Source: Gemmatimonadaceae bacterium (GTDB lineage: Bacteria; Gemmatimonadota; Gemmatimonadetes; Gemmatimonadales; Gemmatimonadaceae). Taken from it: DNA of 34,617 nt. Under the pieces are notes generated by a model. The model had not been told where the DNA came from, did no database searches, and saw nothing but the letters and a program-made list of their open reading frames with translations. The position numbers and the translations under genes are program-made. Within the stretch, counting starts at the first letter, position 1. Every line of letters begins with the position of its first letter. Of the stretch, positions 23,736-33,691 are shown piece by piece. The stretch covers positions 1 to 34,617 of the forward strand of contig JANWIF010000135.1 in NCBI GenBank assembly GCA_025450035.1, written 5' to 3'.

Positions 23736-26651
23736 GTGCGGACACTCATTGTATTAGCGTGGGCGACGCTGCTCACCGGCCTTGCAGCTAACACGGCTGC
23801 GGCACAGCGGCCACTCAAGGGAACCGTCAGCGACGCCCAAACGACCGCGCCGATTCCCGGGGCCCAGATTCACGTAAAAGGCACTGGCATTGGCACCGTC
23901 AGCGGGGCCGACGGCAAATTCAGCTTGTCGGTGCCGTTCGGCGCAATCGCGCTCGAGGTGCGCCGCATAGCGTACCGACCGACCACCATCCCGATTGCGG
24001 CAGACCAGAGCGAGGTTGACATCAAGCTCGAGGCCGACGTCCTGCGGTTGAGCCAGGAGATCATCACCGGCCAGGCGACGACCGTGTCGCGCGCAAACAG
24101 CGCGAATGACGTTGGGTCCGTGGGAGGGGCGCAACTCAACGAAACGCACGCGCCCACCGTGGACAACGCGCTGCGAGGTAAGATTGCCGGCGTGGAGATC
24201 ACACAGAATTCGGGCGCTCCCGGCGGCGGCATGCAAATTCGCATGCGTGGCGTCACGTCGATTTTTGGAAACGCCGAGCCGCTGTACATCGTGGACGGCC
24301 TCCCCGTTGCAAACACCATCACCGCAAACGGGATCAACACTATCACGCAGGCCGGCGGCGACGACCAGGACAACAGCGTCAACCGCATTGCCGACCTGAA
24401 TCCGAACGACATCGAGAGCATCGAAGTGTTGAAGGGGCCGTCGGCCGCGGCGATCTACGGATCGGAAGCCGCCAACGGCGTGGTCGTGATCACCACCAAG
24501 CGCGGTGAAATTGGGAAGCCGCGGTTCTCGCTCACGCAGCAGTTCGGGACACACGCTCTCGAGCACACGCTCGGACTCCGGCATTACACCCTGGCCGATG
24601 CGCAGGCAGCCTACACCTCCATCAGCCCCGACACCATAGCGGCGTGGTTCCAGGACGCCGGTGGTTTCCACGATTTCGAGAAGGAAGTCTACGGCGACAA
24701 GAGCCTGAGTTACTCTACAAATCTCAGTGTGAGCGGCGGCAGCCAGAATACGCAGTATTTCATCTCCGGCTTGGGGATGCACGACAACGGCATCCAGTAT
24801 GGCACCGGGTATGACAAGCAATCTGTTCGCGCGAACCTCACGCAGTTGGTGGGCGACAAGCTGCAGATCCAGTTCAACACGAACCTCATCCATACGCTGA
24901 CGCGGCGTGGTATCAGCAACAACGACAATGTGAACGTGAGCCCGTACGTCGTGTTCTCCGCGACGCCGGCGTTCTTCGATTTCAGGCCGGTGGACGGCGT
25001 CTATCCGAAGAATCCGTTCCTGTCTAACAGCAGCAACCCGCTGCAGACGATTGCGCTGTTTCAGAATCCCGAGGATGTGTTCCGTTTCTTGGGTTCGGTG
25101 AACGCGCAGTACACCGCGTTCACGACGGCTACGCAGACCCTCAAGGCCACGCTCGACCTGTCGATCGACCACTACAACTACAACCAGAGCCTCTACTCCC
25201 CGCCGACCCTGTACTTTGAACCGGCCGACGGATTTCCGGGAACGACGCAGGATGGGAATAGCGCCGAGACCCGGGCGCCGATTGCGGTCACGGTTGCCCA
25301 CACGTACACGTCGCCGTCGAACAGCATTCAAGCCACGACGTCGGCGGGTATCCGCCGCGGCTACGACGACATCAACACGGTCACGGTGACCACCACCGAT
25401 CTGCTGGCCGGCCAACAGAACGTCAACCGCGGCGCAAATGTGGCGGCGGTACAGAATCGCCTGCTCGTTAGGACGTTCGCCGCATATGCACAGGAAGACC
25501 TGCTCTTGTTCGACCAGCGTCTTTTCCTCAGCGCCGGCTTCCTCGGGCAGAAGAGCACGAACAACGCGCAAGTCAACAAGTACTTCTACTATCCGAAGGT
25601 TGCCGGATCATATCGGTTCCAGAACCTCGGACCGTTCAACGAGCTCAAGCTCCGCGCGGCGTATGGTCAAACCGGCAACGAGCCGCTCTATGGCCAAAAG
25701 TTCTCGACCCTCGCGCCGTCCGTGATCGGAGGATCCAACGCCCAGCAGCTTGGCACAGTCGTCGCGTCAGCTGACCTGCACCCCGAACGGGAGAGCGAAG
25801 TCGAGGTTGGCGCGGATGCGGGCCTATTCAACTCCCGCGTTGCGCTGACCGCGACCCTGTACCAGAAGAACAACACCGACCTGTTGCTGCAGGCGGCACT
25901 TGCGCCCAGCACGGGCTTCACGACGCGCTTTTACAACGCTGGTGAGATTCGCAACCGCGGCGGCGAAGCGTCCGTGTCCATCTTCCCGATTCAGAAGAAG
26001 AGCCTGTCCTGGATGACCCGCCTGACATATGCCAGGAACGTAGGTCGGGTGACGTCGCTTCCCGTACCGGGGTTCGCGCCTCCTGGATCGTTTGCGTTGG
26101 CGTTCGGCGAGGGATTCATCGAACAGGGCAAGTCGCCGACGCAAGTGGTCGGCACCATCAAGGGCGTGCAGACCGCCTTTGGCGACTACGAGCCCAACTT
26201 CATCATGGGTTGGTCTAACGAAGTCAATGTCGGACCGTTCCGTTTCTTCGGGCTCCTCGACTGGCGCGACGGTGGCTACGCGATAAACCTCACACAGCTG
26301 CTCTTCGACGCTGGTGGAACATCGCCGGACCCGACGGCAGCCAACGCTCGCGTCAACGCGCAGTTCAGCGACGGCACCTCGCAGTACATTCAGTCCACGG
26401 CGTTCGCCAAGTTGCGCGAGCTGACGGTCTCGTATCGCCTGCCCACGGAGATCGTGCAGTCGGTGCTCGGCAAGTCGGTGAGCGGAGCGCGCCTGGAATT
26501 CAGCGGACGGAATCTGTTCACGTGGACCCACTACCAAGGGCTGGATCCCGAAGTCAGCAACTTCGGCGACCAGAACATTAACCGGAGCCAGGATGTCGCG
26601 CCGTATCCTCCCTCGCGCAGCTTCTTCCTCACGCTGGGCGTGGATTTCTGA
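23736..26651 (+). CDS. SusC/RagA-family TonB-dependent outer membrane transporter
   Basis: 971 residues from a GTG preceded by TTGGAGG. A signal peptide (residues 1-24, ending NTAAAQ) is followed by a carboxypeptidase-regulatory-like domain (about 27-105, LKGTVSDAQTTAPIPGAQIH). Next come the plug (about 130-240, ending IESIEVLKGPSAAAIYGSEA and ANGVVVITTKRG) and a 22-strand-type barrel ending in the aromatic-terminated strand SFFLTLGVDF. Such proteins import bulky ligands across the outer membrane using TonB energy, with a SusD lipoprotein as lid; the partner gene follows. No sugar-processing genes flank it, so the cargo is unknown. A link to the C1 island (metal, cofactor) is speculation. Confidence 0.92.
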   Translation: MRTLIVLAWATLLTGLAANTAAAQRPLKGTVSDAQTTAPIPGAQIHVKGTGIGTVSGADGKFSLSVPFGAIALEVRRIAYRPTTIPIAADQSEVDIKLEADVLRLSQEIITGQATTVSRANSANDVGSVGGAQLNETHAPTVDNALRGKIAGVEITQNSGAPGGGMQIRMRGVTSIFGNAEPLYIVDGLPVANTITANGINTITQAGGDDQDNSVNRIADLNPNDIESIEVLKGPSAAAIYGSEAANGVVVITTKRGEIGKPRFSLTQQFGTHALEHTLGLRHYTLADAQAAYTSISPDTIAAWFQDAGGFHDFEKEVYGDKSLSYSTNLSVSGGSQNTQYFISGLGMHDNGIQYGTGYDKQSVRANLTQLVGDKLQIQFNTNLIHTLTRRGISNNDNVNVSPYVVFSATPAFFDFRPVDGVYPKNPFLSNSSNPLQTIALFQNPEDVFRFLGSVNAQYTAFTTATQTLKATLDLSIDHYNYNQSLYSPPTLYFEPADGFPGTTQDGNSAETRAPIAVTVAHTYTSPSNSIQATTSAGIRRGYDDINTVTVTTTDLLAGQQNVNRGANVAAVQNRLLVRTFAAYAQEDLLLFDQRLFLSAGFLGQKSTNNAQVNKYFYYPKVAGSYRFQNLGPFNELKLRAAYGQTGNEPLYGQKFSTLAPSVIGGSNAQQLGTVVASADLHPERESEVEVGADAGLFNSRVALTATLYQKNNTDLLLQAALAPSTGFTTRFYNAGEIRNRGGEASVSIFPIQKKSLSWMTRLTYARNVGRVTSLPVPGFAPPGSFALAFGEGFIEQGKSPTQVVGTIKGVQTAFGDYEPNFIMGWSNEVNVGPFRFFGLLDWRDGGYAINLTQLLFDAGGTSPDPTAANARVNAQFSDGTSQYIQSTAFAKLRELTVSYRLPTEIVQSVLGKSVSGARLEFSGRNLFTWTHYQGLDPEVSNFGDQNINRSQDVAPYPPSRSFFLTLGVDF

Positions 26652-26706
26652 GATGCGTACCGCGACGTCTTCCCTGGCCACCCTTCTGCTACGAGGCAGC
26701 AGCCCT

Positions 26707-28128
26707 ATGCGAATCCGACTCCTGGCGCTTGCGCTGGGTGTGATGTTCGTTGGCGCGTGCACGGATACCACACGCCCGGACCTCAACAACCCCAGCGCCA
26801 GCGACTACAGCAACATCACCTCTCTTGGGCAGGTGCAAACGTTAGCCCTTGGCGTTCTGGTGTACGACCGCGGGGAGATCACGACCGAGATACTTCGCAA
26901 CGAGATCATCGGTCGTGACGCCTACAACCTGCCGGTCTCCGAGCCGCGCTGGGTGACCGAGCTACTCGGCCCCCGCATCGATCCTGGCGGCTTCAACGGC
27001 AGCGCCACGTGGCCGTATGCGTCCATTCGCGAAACGAACATCGGCATCGACGGCGTGCAGAACGCGGCGGCGAGTGTCATGACCGATGAGCAGAAAAACG
27101 CAACCATCGGATTCCTCCGGACATGGAAGGCGATGTCGCTGCTCCGGGCGATCGAGACGCGCGACACCGCGGGCGCACCGACGCTCGTGGACATCGACCC
27201 GACCGGGCCGCTGGCGCCGATCAATTGCAAGGGCGACGTGCTCGCGTACATCTCGGCGCAACTGGACTCCGGCTACGCGGAGTTAGGCAACGGCGGCACA
27301 TCGTTTCCCTTCACGCTTCCGGGCGGCTTCGAAGGCTTCGATGACCCGCCCGGATTTGCCATGTTCAATCGGGGGCTGGCGGCAAAGGTGGACATCTACC
27401 TCGCCTTCCGCGACTACGCCTCTCCGGACGGCAGCATACCCGCGACGATTGACGCGACGTGGCTCACCGCCGCATCGAACGCGCTCGACGTATCGTTCAT
27501 GAATACCAGCGCCGCCGATACCACCGCGCTCAACGCTGGACCTCAGTTCGAATACAGCACCGCGTCCGGCGATCTGACCAACGGGTTGTTCGGCGACCCT
27601 GCGAGCACCACTCTTCGCGCGAATCCGCGCGTTGTGAGCGAAGCCGCCCCCGGTGATCGTCGGGTAGCGCGGAAGGTTGTTACGACCGCCGATCTCACGC
27701 TCTCAGGCGTCAGTTCCGATGAGGCATTTATTGTCTACCCGCAGCCTATCACCCCGTCCCGCATCATCACGAACAAGGAACTGATCGCGATGAAGGCGGA
27801 GGTCTTATGGGGACAGGGGCAGCTCGGTCCCGCGCTCGCGTTGGCCAACGTGCTCCGTACGGTGGATGGCGGACTGGCAGCGTCAGCCGCCAGCGGATCC
27901 GACGCCGTCCTGAACGAGATTCTCTACGAGAAGCGGTACTCGCTGCTGTTCGAGAGCCCCGACCGGTGGGTCGACGCGCGGTTGTTCGGCAAGCTCAACG
28001 GCAGCAACCCGCCCGTCGGTATCGGTACGGAAAACGGCAATGCTCCGCTATGGAGTCAGCCCATTCCCCAGGCCGAGGCGGACGCGCGCAACAAGAATCT
28101 GAGCAAGGCCGCTTGCACCGTGACCTGA
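26707..28128 (+). CDS. SusD/RagB-family outer membrane lipoprotein
   Basis: 473 residues from the ATG at 26707, which gives a clean lipoprotein signal (RIRLLALALGVMFVGAC, Cys19); an in-frame ATG at 26653, right after the SusC stop, would add 18 residues. The mature protein shows DLNNPSASDYSNITSLGQVQ and TPR-like helices (FLRTWKAMSLLRAIETRDTA). The C-terminal SusD signature includes LNEILYEKRYSLLFESPDRW and VDARLFGKLN. It forms the ligand-binding lid over the SusC barrel. It is translated with SusC and closed by the terminator at 28167-28203. Ligand unknown. Confidence 0.88.
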   Translation: MRIRLLALALGVMFVGACTDTTRPDLNNPSASDYSNITSLGQVQTLALGVLVYDRGEITTEILRNEIIGRDAYNLPVSEPRWVTELLGPRIDPGGFNGSATWPYASIRETNIGIDGVQNAAASVMTDEQKNATIGFLRTWKAMSLLRAIETRDTAGAPTLVDIDPTGPLAPINCKGDVLAYISAQLDSGYAELGNGGTSFPFTLPGGFEGFDDPPGFAMFNRGLAAKVDIYLAFRDYASPDGSIPATIDATWLTAASNALDVSFMNTSAADTTALNAGPQFEYSTASGDLTNGLFGDPASTTLRANPRVVSEAAPGDRRVARKVVTTADLTLSGVSSDEAFIVYPQPITPSRIITNKELIAMKAEVLWGQGQLGPALALANVLRTVDGGLAASAASGSDAVLNEILYEKRYSLLFESPDRWVDARLFGKLNGSNPPVGIGTENGNAPLWSQPIPQAEADARNKNLSKAACTVT

Positions 28129-28166
28129 CCAGTTTTCGGTTAGGCTGGCGGAAAGCAAGTCTTAGA

Positions 28167-28203
28167 CCGGCCCCGGCGAGTACCGCCGGGGCTGGTTGTT
28201 GTT
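28167..28203 (+). terminator. Intrinsic terminator after the SusC/SusD genes
   Basis: A 12-bp stem (28167-28178 with 28184-28195, one G-T pair; core CCCCGGCG / CGCCGGGG) and a 5-base loop AGTAC, followed by TTGTTGTT. It lies 38 bases after the SusD stop. The rest of the gap to 28339 shows no gene. Confidence 0.88.
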
Positions 28204-28339
28204 CTGGGAAGTGACGTTTCGTGCGCTTTTCGCTGCTTCTGCGACGCCTCCCCGTCCACGATCAAGACCGCGTCTGGATCTACTCGTGTCGGTTGATCTC
28301 GCCGAGGTGTTTGCGGGACTCGAGTGAGCCCCACGTCCT

Positions 28340-29512
28340 TTACCCCGCGGAGGCGAGGCGAACCGCCTCCTGCGCAATCATCCAATTCTCGGCCGCTTGC
28401 ACGACTAACACACTAACCGGAGACCCGCGCGCCGAGATCACGCGATCCGGCCCCTCGTCGACGCTGTTGGCGCCGGCGTCCAACGCAACGCCGAGAAATC
28501 CCAGTCCCTCGCACACCTCGGCGCGGATTCGCGAGGAGTGCTCGCCCACACCACCGGTGAACACCATCGCGTCGAGTCCATTCATGCTCGCCGCCATCGC
28601 CGCCGCCGACTGCTGAAGGCGATGCACGAATACGGCGATCGCCAGTTGGGCGCGCGGATTGCCGGCGTCCGCGGCACCGATCACCGCGCGCACATCGCCG
28701 GAGACGCCGGAGAGGCCTTTGAGACCAGAGTCCTGATTCAGCGTGTGCTCGAGCGCGGACGCGGTGTACATCCCGTGGCGCAGCACGTGCATCAACAGTC
28801 CGGGGTCGACGGCGCCGGACCGCGTCGCCATCGGCACGCCATCAGTGGGCGTGAAGCCCATCGTCGTGTCGACCGACCGGCCATCGTGGACCGCGGCCAG
28901 CGAGCAGCCACTGCCGAGATGGGCCGTGACCACACGAAGCCGCGGACCATCGTGGCCGAGCATTCGCGCCGCGCGATGCGACGCGTATTGATGGCTCACC
29001 CCGTGGAATCCATTGCGTCGCAGGCCTAACGAGAGCCACTCGTATGGGCCGGCGTAGGTGTACGCGCGCGGTGGGAGCGTGATGTGGAAGGCCGTGTCGA
29101 ACACGGCCACCTGCGGGGTCGCACCGCCGAAGAGGCGCGCGGCCGCATCGATGCCCAACAACTCGAGTGCATTGTGGCTCGGCGCGTCCTGCGCCGCACG
29201 CGCAATAGTTTCCCGAATGAGTGGCGTGATGCGCACACTTGCCGTGAGCGTTGGGCCTCCGTACACCACGCGGTGGCCAACCACATTCACCGACTCCGGG
29301 CCGCCGATGGCGTGTGATGCGTCGCGCCACATCAAGGCCAAGAGGTCTCCGCCGCCGCCGGGCACCGAGGTGAGCGTTCTGCTCCCTTCCCACAGCGCCG
29401 GCGGCGGCGCGGCACCGGCCGCCGCGGCGTTCGCGGCGCAGACATCGTAGAGTGACGCTTTGAGGCTGCTCGACCCGGCATTCACGACGAAGGCGATCAC
29501 CGCCGCGCCCAA
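28340..29512 (-). CDS. ackA: Acetate kinase
   Basis: 390 residues of the ASKHA fold. Seen are the N-terminal phosphate motif [14 protein letters not shown] (about 9-22), [29 protein letters not shown], the [14 protein letters not shown] segment, the nucleotide loop [20 protein letters not shown], and the [19 protein letters not shown] adenosine-binding region. Reaction: acetyl phosphate plus ADP to acetate plus ATP, cytoplasmic and reversible. The start overlaps the end of the phosphoketolase gene by 16 bases, so the two enzymes are made together and act in sequence. It is convergent with SusD. Confidence 0.93.
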   Translation of the reverse strand: MGAAVIAFVVNAGSSSLKASLYDVCAANAAAAGAAPPPALWEGSRTLTSVPGGGGDLLALMWRDASHAIGGPESVNVVGHRVVYGGPTLTASVRITPLIRETIARAAQDAPSHNALELLGIDAAARLFGGATPQVAVFDTAFHITLPPRAYTYAGPYEWLSLGLRRNGFHGVSHQYASHRAARMLGHDGPRLRVVTAHLGSGCSLAAVHDGRSVDTTMGFTPTDGVPMATRSGAVDPGLLMHVLRHGMYTASALEHTLNQDSGLKGLSGVSGDVRAVIGAADAGNPRAQLAIAVFVHRLQQSAAAMAASMNGLDAMVFTGGVGEHSSRIRAEVCEGLGFLGVALDAGANSVDEGPDRVISARGSPVSVLVVQAAENWMIAQEAVRLASAG

Positions 29513-31899
29513 CGCCAGTCACGGATCTCGGGCATGTCCTCCCCGTGTTCCCTCACGTAGTGCCAATGTTCCTCGAGCTTCACTCGGCAGTGGTCGGCGA
29601 GCGCGGCGGCACGCGGGTCGTCGTCCAGGTCCGGCACGCGCGCGATCGCGTCGAGCACGAGGTGGAACCGGTCGAGTTCGTTGAGCACGGTCATGTCGAA
29701 CGGCGTGGTGGTGGTGCCCTCCTCCTTGAACCCGTGGACGTGGAAATTGTCGTGGTTGGTCCGGCGGTACGTTAGGCGATGAACCAGCGCCGGATAGCCG
29801 TGGAATGCGAAGATCACCGGCCGGCTGGTCGTGAACAGCGCATCGAATTCCGGGTCGTCGAGTCCATGCGGATGCTGCGACCGCGGCTGCAACGCCATCA
29901 GGTCGACCACGTTGATCACGCGAACCAGAAGATGCGGGAGCTCCCGCCGCAACAGATCGACGGCAGCCAGCGCCTCCAGGGTCGGCACATCGCCGGCGCA
30001 CGCGAACACGACCTGCGGCTCGACGCCGCCGTCGTTGCTCGCCCAACGCCACACGCCCAGCCCCTGGGCGCAATGCGCCGCGGCATCCGCCATGTTCAAC
30101 CACTGCGGATGCTGCTGCTTGCCGGCCACGATCACGTTCACGTAATGCCGGCTGCGCAAGCAGTGATCGGCAACCGACAACAGTGTATTCGCATCCGGAG
30201 GAAGATAGACCCGCACCACATCGGCCTTCTTGTTCACCACCACATCCAGGAATCCTGGATCCTGGTGGCTGAAGCCATTGTGATCCTGCCGCCAGACGTG
30301 TGACGTGAGCAGATAATTGAGCGACGCGATCGGCCGCCGCCACGCGATGTGACGCGTGGTGTTCAGCCACTTGGCGTGCTGGTTGAACATCGAGTCGACG
30401 ATGTGGATGAACGCCTCGTAGCACGAGAAGAAGCCGTGTCGGCCGGTGAGCAGGTAGCCCTCCAACCATCCCTCGCACATGTGCTCGCTCAACACCTCCA
30501 GCACGCGCCCGTTGGGCGATACGTGGTCGTCCTTGGGCAAGATCTCCGCGGCCGACATGCGATCCGTGGCTTCGAACACGGCGTCGAGGCGATTCGACGA
30601 CGTCTCGTCCGGACCGAACACGCGGAAATTCGCCGGCTCGGCGTTGAGCCGTATGACGTCGCGCAGCATCGCCCCCAACACGCGCGTGGCCTCGGCGTCC
30701 ACCGCGCCCGGGCCTGGAACCGACACCGCGTAGTCCCTGAAGTTAGGCAGTAGGAGATCGCGCAGTAGCATGCCGCCGTTCGCGTGCCGGTTGGCGCTCA
30801 TTCGCCGATCGCCCGTGGGCGGCAGCGCCTGGAGCTCCGGCACGAGCGCGCCCCCGGCGTCGAACAACTCCTCGGGGCGATAGCTGCGCATCCATTCCTC
30901 GAGCATGCGCAAGTGCTCTGGATTTTCGGCCAGGCCGGCGAGCGGAACCTGGTGCGCGCGAAACGTTCCCTCGACCTGCTTGCCATCCACCACCTTCGGA
31001 CCCGTCCATCCTTTCGGCGATTGCAGCACGATCATCGGCCAACGCGGGCGCGTCGTGAAGCCCCGCGTGCGGGCGTCGTGCTGGATCGCTTTGATGTCCG
31101 CGATGACCGCGTCCAGCGTCGCCGCCATCAACTGGTGCATGAGGCTCGGGTCGGACCCGGAGACGAAATGCGGTTCATAGCCATAGCCGCGCAGCAGTTC
31201 CGCGAGCTCGTCGTCGCCGATCCGGGCGAGCACCGTTGGGCCGTCGAACTGGTAGCCGTTGAGCTGCCGGCAAGGGAGCACCGCGCCATCGCGCTCCGGA
31301 TTGAGGAACTTGTTCGAATGCCAACTCGTGGCGAGCGCACCCGTTTCGGCTTCGCCATCGCCGATCACGCAGCACACGAGGAGCCCCGGGTTGTCGAACG
31401 CGGCGCCATATGCGTGGAGCAGCGAATAGCCCAGTTCCCCTCCTTCGTTGATCGAACCCGGCGTTTCGGGCGCCGTGTGACTGGGGATGCCGCCAGGATA
31501 CGAAAACTGGGTGACGAACCGAACCAGTCCCGCGACATCCCGACCGATCTCCGGGTAGCGTTCGCTGTAGGTCCCCTCGAGGTAGGTATTCGCCAGCACC
31601 CCCGGTGCGCCGTGCCCCGGGCCGGCGATGAAGATCGCGTCGAGATCGTGGGCCTTGATGACGCGGTTCATGTGGGCGTAGACGAAATTCAGGCCCGGCG
31701 TCGTTCCCCAGTGACCAAGCAGGCGCGGCTTCACGTGGGCGAGCGTGAGGGGCTCGCGCAAGAGGGGATTGGCGCGCAGGTAGATCTGCCCAACCGACAG
31801 ATAGTTGGCCGCGCGCCAGTACGCGTCGATCGCATCCAACTCGCCCGGGTCGAGGGGCGCATTCGACGCGGCTGAGGTCGATTTCGTGTCGTATGTCAT
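29497..31899 (-). CDS. xfp: Xylulose-5-phosphate/fructose-6-phosphate phosphoketolase
   Basis: 800 residues from the ATG at 31899; a GTG at 31920 would add seven residues, but GAGGGA sits 9 bases before 31899. It is full length for the family, with the three expected thiamine-diphosphate domains. Seen are [40 protein letters not shown], the ThDP motif [20 protein letters not shown], the PKGWTGPK segment and the C-terminal [20 protein letters not shown]. Reaction: cleavage of xylulose-5-P or fructose-6-P with phosphate to acetyl phosphate plus glyceraldehyde-3-P or erythrose-4-P. With the overlapping ackA it converts pentose phosphate to acetate and ATP without CO2 loss. An inverted repeat lies just upstream. 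Confidence 0.95.
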   Translation of the reverse strand: MTYDTKSTSAASNAPLDPGELDAIDAYWRAANYLSVGQIYLRANPLLREPLTLAHVKPRLLGHWGTTPGLNFVYAHMNRVIKAHDLDAIFIAGPGHGAPGVLANTYLEGTYSERYPEIGRDVAGLVRFVTQFSYPGGIPSHTAPETPGSINEGGELGYSLLHAYGAAFDNPGLLVCCVIGDGEAETGALATSWHSNKFLNPERDGAVLPCRQLNGYQFDGPTVLARIGDDELAELLRGYGYEPHFVSGSDPSLMHQLMAATLDAVIADIKAIQHDARTRGFTTRPRWPMIVLQSPKGWTGPKVVDGKQVEGTFRAHQVPLAGLAENPEHLRMLEEWMRSYRPEELFDAGGALVPELQALPPTGDRRMSANRHANGGMLLRDLLLPNFRDYAVSVPGPGAVDAEATRVLGAMLRDVIRLNAEPANFRVFGPDETSSNRLDAVFEATDRMSAAEILPKDDHVSPNGRVLEVLSEHMCEGWLEGYLLTGRHGFFSCYEAFIHIVDSMFNQHAKWLNTTRHIAWRRPIASLNYLLTSHVWRQDHNGFSHQDPGFLDVVVNKKADVVRVYLPPDANTLLSVADHCLRSRHYVNVIVAGKQQHPQWLNMADAAAHCAQGLGVWRWASNDGGVEPQVVFACAGDVPTLEALAAVDLLRRELPHLLVRVINVVDLMALQPRSQHPHGLDDPEFDALFTTSRPVIFAFHGYPALVHRLTYRRTNHDNFHVHGFKEEGTTTTPFDMTVLNELDRFHLVLDAIARVPDLDDDPRAAALADHCRVKLEEHWHYVREHGEDMPEIRDWRWARR

Positions 31900-31917
31900 A
31901 CAGCGAGTTCCCTCGTT

Positions 31918-31989
31918 CACCGGTGGAATCCATCGTCGGCGCGATCGCGGCGCCTCCGGACTCTGACTGCTAATGTCGTTCCACCGGTG
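31918..31989. promoter_or_regulatory. Inverted repeat upstream of xfp
   Basis: An exact 11-bp inverted repeat: CACCGGTGGAA at 31918-31928 and TTCCACCGGTG at 31979-31989. Each arm contains the palindrome CACCGGTG. It lies 19-90 bases before the xfp start, in the only gap between xfp and pqqE (31900-32109), suggesting an operator. No gene is supported in that gap. Confidence 0.45.
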
Positions 31990-32109
31990 CGTCCCGACAG
32001 GTGAATCATCAGCCCTTCATTCATCAAGCGAATCCGGGCTTCCTGGCCGAGCTCGGCGACGATGGCCTGGGTGGCGGGAAACGACCTACCGTGCGCAGGG
32101 GCGAACGGC

Positions 32110-33219
32110 TTAGGGCGTGCTAGGCTCGAGCACCCGGTCCTTGGCGCGCGTCATGGCCCGGTACACGTACGCGATGGCCGGCGCGTCCTCGCGGTCCAGC
32201 ATCGCATCGATGAGCTTCCGGTTCGGCGAGAGGCTGCACACGGGGTCGGTGTTCCGGGCGTCGCCGGTCAACGCGAACGCCTGGCAGCGGCAGCCGCCGA
32301 AATCGACGTGCTTGCGCGGGCAGCTCCGGCAGGGCTCGCGCATCCACTCGTCGCCGCGGAACGCGCGGAACGCGCTCGACTCTTCCCAGATCCACGCCAG
32401 GCTGTGATCGCGCACGTTGTCGAAGGCGAGCGAGGTGATCTGCGACGCGGCGTGGCAGGGGAGCACGTTCCCGTTCGGCGCAACCATCACGTAGAGCGCG
32501 CCCCATCCGCCGTAACACGGCTTGGGGAAGTCGCTATAGTAATCGGGCAGCACGTAAATGATCTGCATCCGTCCCTTGTACTGGGCGATCTTGCGATCGG
32601 CCACGGCCGCACTCCGCTCCACCTGGTCGCGCGTGGGCATGAGCGCGTCCCGATTGGTCACGGCCCATCCATAGTACTGGGTATTCGCCAACTCCACGCG
32701 GTCGGCGCCAAGCGTGGCCGCCATGTCGATGATCTGCTCGAGATGGTCGAGATTGGCGCGGTGGAGGACGACGTTCACCGAGAACGCAAGGTCGTGCTCC
32801 TTGACCCACGCCGCAGCCTGGTGCTTGGCGTCCCAACTCCGGGTGCCCGCGATGCGCTCGGCCCCCTCCCGCTCGGAATCCTGGAAGGAAATCTGTACGT
32901 GCTCGAGGCCCGCATCGACCAGCCGCGCGAGGCGATCGCGCGTTAGGCCGATGGCCGATGTCACGAGGGTGGTGTACAGCCCTTCGCGGTGCGCGTGCGC
33001 GGCGATGTCCTCCAGATCGCGGCGAATCAACGGCTCGCCACCGGACAGCCCGAGCTGCAACACGCCCAACTGGCGGGCCTCGCTGATCACCCGCAACCAG
33101 TCGTCGGTCGACAGCTCGGCCTTGGACATAGCGAGATCGAGCGGGTTCGAACAGTAGGGACAGTGCAGCGGGCAGCGGTGGGTCAGTTCCGCCAGCAGCG
33201 TGGTGGGTCTCGACTCCAT
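32110..33219 (-). CDS. pqqE: PqqA peptide cyclase (radical SAM/SPASM protein)
   Basis: 369 residues. The radical SAM cluster motif CPLHCPYC (Cys16, 20, 23) is preceded by LLAELTHR and followed by SNPLDLA, a PqqE signature. GLSGGEPLIRRDLEDI is at about 57-72. SPASM cysteines for auxiliary Fe-S clusters are in CYGGWGALYVMVAPNGNVLP, CRSCPRKHVDFGGCRC and PVCSLSPNRK. It forms the Glu-Tyr carbon-carbon crosslink in PqqA, the first step of PQQ synthesis, normally with the chaperone PqqD. The substrate gene pqqA lies directly upstream. No PqqD domain is fused and no pqqB/C/D is visible. PQQ is the cofactor of the XoxF enzyme encoded at 9664-11604. Confidence 0.95.
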   Translation of the reverse strand: MESRPTTLLAELTHRCPLHCPYCSNPLDLAMSKAELSTDDWLRVISEARQLGVLQLGLSGGEPLIRRDLEDIAAHAHREGLYTTLVTSAIGLTRDRLARLVDAGLEHVQISFQDSEREGAERIAGTRSWDAKHQAAAWVKEHDLAFSVNVVLHRANLDHLEQIIDMAATLGADRVELANTQYYGWAVTNRDALMPTRDQVERSAAVADRKIAQYKGRMQIIYVLPDYYSDFPKPCYGGWGALYVMVAPNGNVLPCHAASQITSLAFDNVRDHSLAWIWEESSAFRAFRGDEWMREPCRSCPRKHVDFGGCRCQAFALTGDARNTDPVCSLSPNRKLIDAMLDREDAPAIAYVYRAMTRAKDRVLEPSTP

Positions 33220-33243
33220 TCAGCGCACCGAATACGAAGAAGC

Positions 33244-33267
33244 AAAAGGGCCCGCCGCGGCGAGCCC
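33244..33267 (-). terminator. Hairpin between pqqA and pqqE
   Basis: On the minus strand the 20-base sequence at 33267-33248 folds into an eight-pair stem (GGGCTCGC with GCGGGCCC, one T-G pair) with a 4-base loop, followed by TTTT (33247-33244). It is an intrinsic-terminator-like structure 22 bases after the pqqA stop. Partial termination here would give far more pqqA than pqqE mRNA, as needed for a consumed peptide substrate. Confidence 0.65.
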
Positions 33268-33288
33268 TCTGCCTACAACCGCCGATGA

Positions 33289-33363
33289 CTAACGGCGGGC
33301 GACATAGGCGGTCACTTCCATCGTGACCTCTACCACTTCAAACTCCGGCTTCGTCCAGGACAT
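33289..33363 (-). CDS. pqqA: PQQ precursor peptide PqqA
   Basis: A 24-residue peptide starting MSWTKPEFEVVEV and ending YVARR. The conserved Glu16 and Tyr20 in MEVTAYV have the exact E-x3-Y spacing of PqqA, whose two side chains become PQQ. The W-T-K-P start is also typical. The ATG at 33363 has GGAG about ten bases upstream. It lies 69 bases before pqqE on the same strand with a hairpin in between. The peptide is made on the ribosome, cross-linked by PqqE and trimmed to PQQ, the electron-carrying cofactor of the XoxF-type enzyme in this window. Too short for ordinary gene calling. Confidence 0.93.
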   Translation of the reverse strand: MSWTKPEFEVVEVTMEVTAYVARR

Positions 33364-33532
33364 GACATCTACTCCGCGGTTGTTCGCGGCGGTGATTGGG
33401 GAGGAACCGTACACGGATGTATGCGCGGCCCCACCGGTTCCCGTCGCGTGTTGTCAATGACAGCCGGAAGTAGAGCACCCGCCGTGCCGCGCGCGATGGC
33501 GCTGGCAAGGCTCACATAACGTGTTGTATTAC

Positions 33533-33546
33533 CATCGTTTACGATG
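33533..33546. promoter_or_regulatory. Palindrome CATCGT-TT-ACGATG upstream of pqqA
   Basis: A perfect 6-bp inverted repeat with a 2-base centre, about 170 bases before the pqqA start. Its ATCGT/ACGAT arms resemble those of the xoxF upstream repeat (TGGTACGAT / ATCGTACCA), so a common regulator is conceivable. Evidence is by eye only. Confidence 0.35.
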
Positions 33547-33691
33547 TTGTCGCTCGAACGCGGTCGGGATCCCAGTGCGGGTCACGGCGAGGGATTTCAC
33601 CCAATGTCGGGGGATATCACGCACTTCACGATCGCTTCGGCACTGCATCGGCGCAACGCGCAGCGGGCTTAGGCAAGTTACAACGCCGTGT

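Noticed and set aside
23754-25571. 605-codon open frame antisense to the SusC gene
   Set aside because: Same reason: a shadow of a clear SusC coding sequence, with no domain or start signal.
31922-32109. Possible short minus-strand peptide (or PqqD) between pqqE and xfp
   Set aside because: The longest peptide is about 35 residues, has no PqqD motif and no convincing ribosome-binding site; the gap is better explained as the xfp promoter region.
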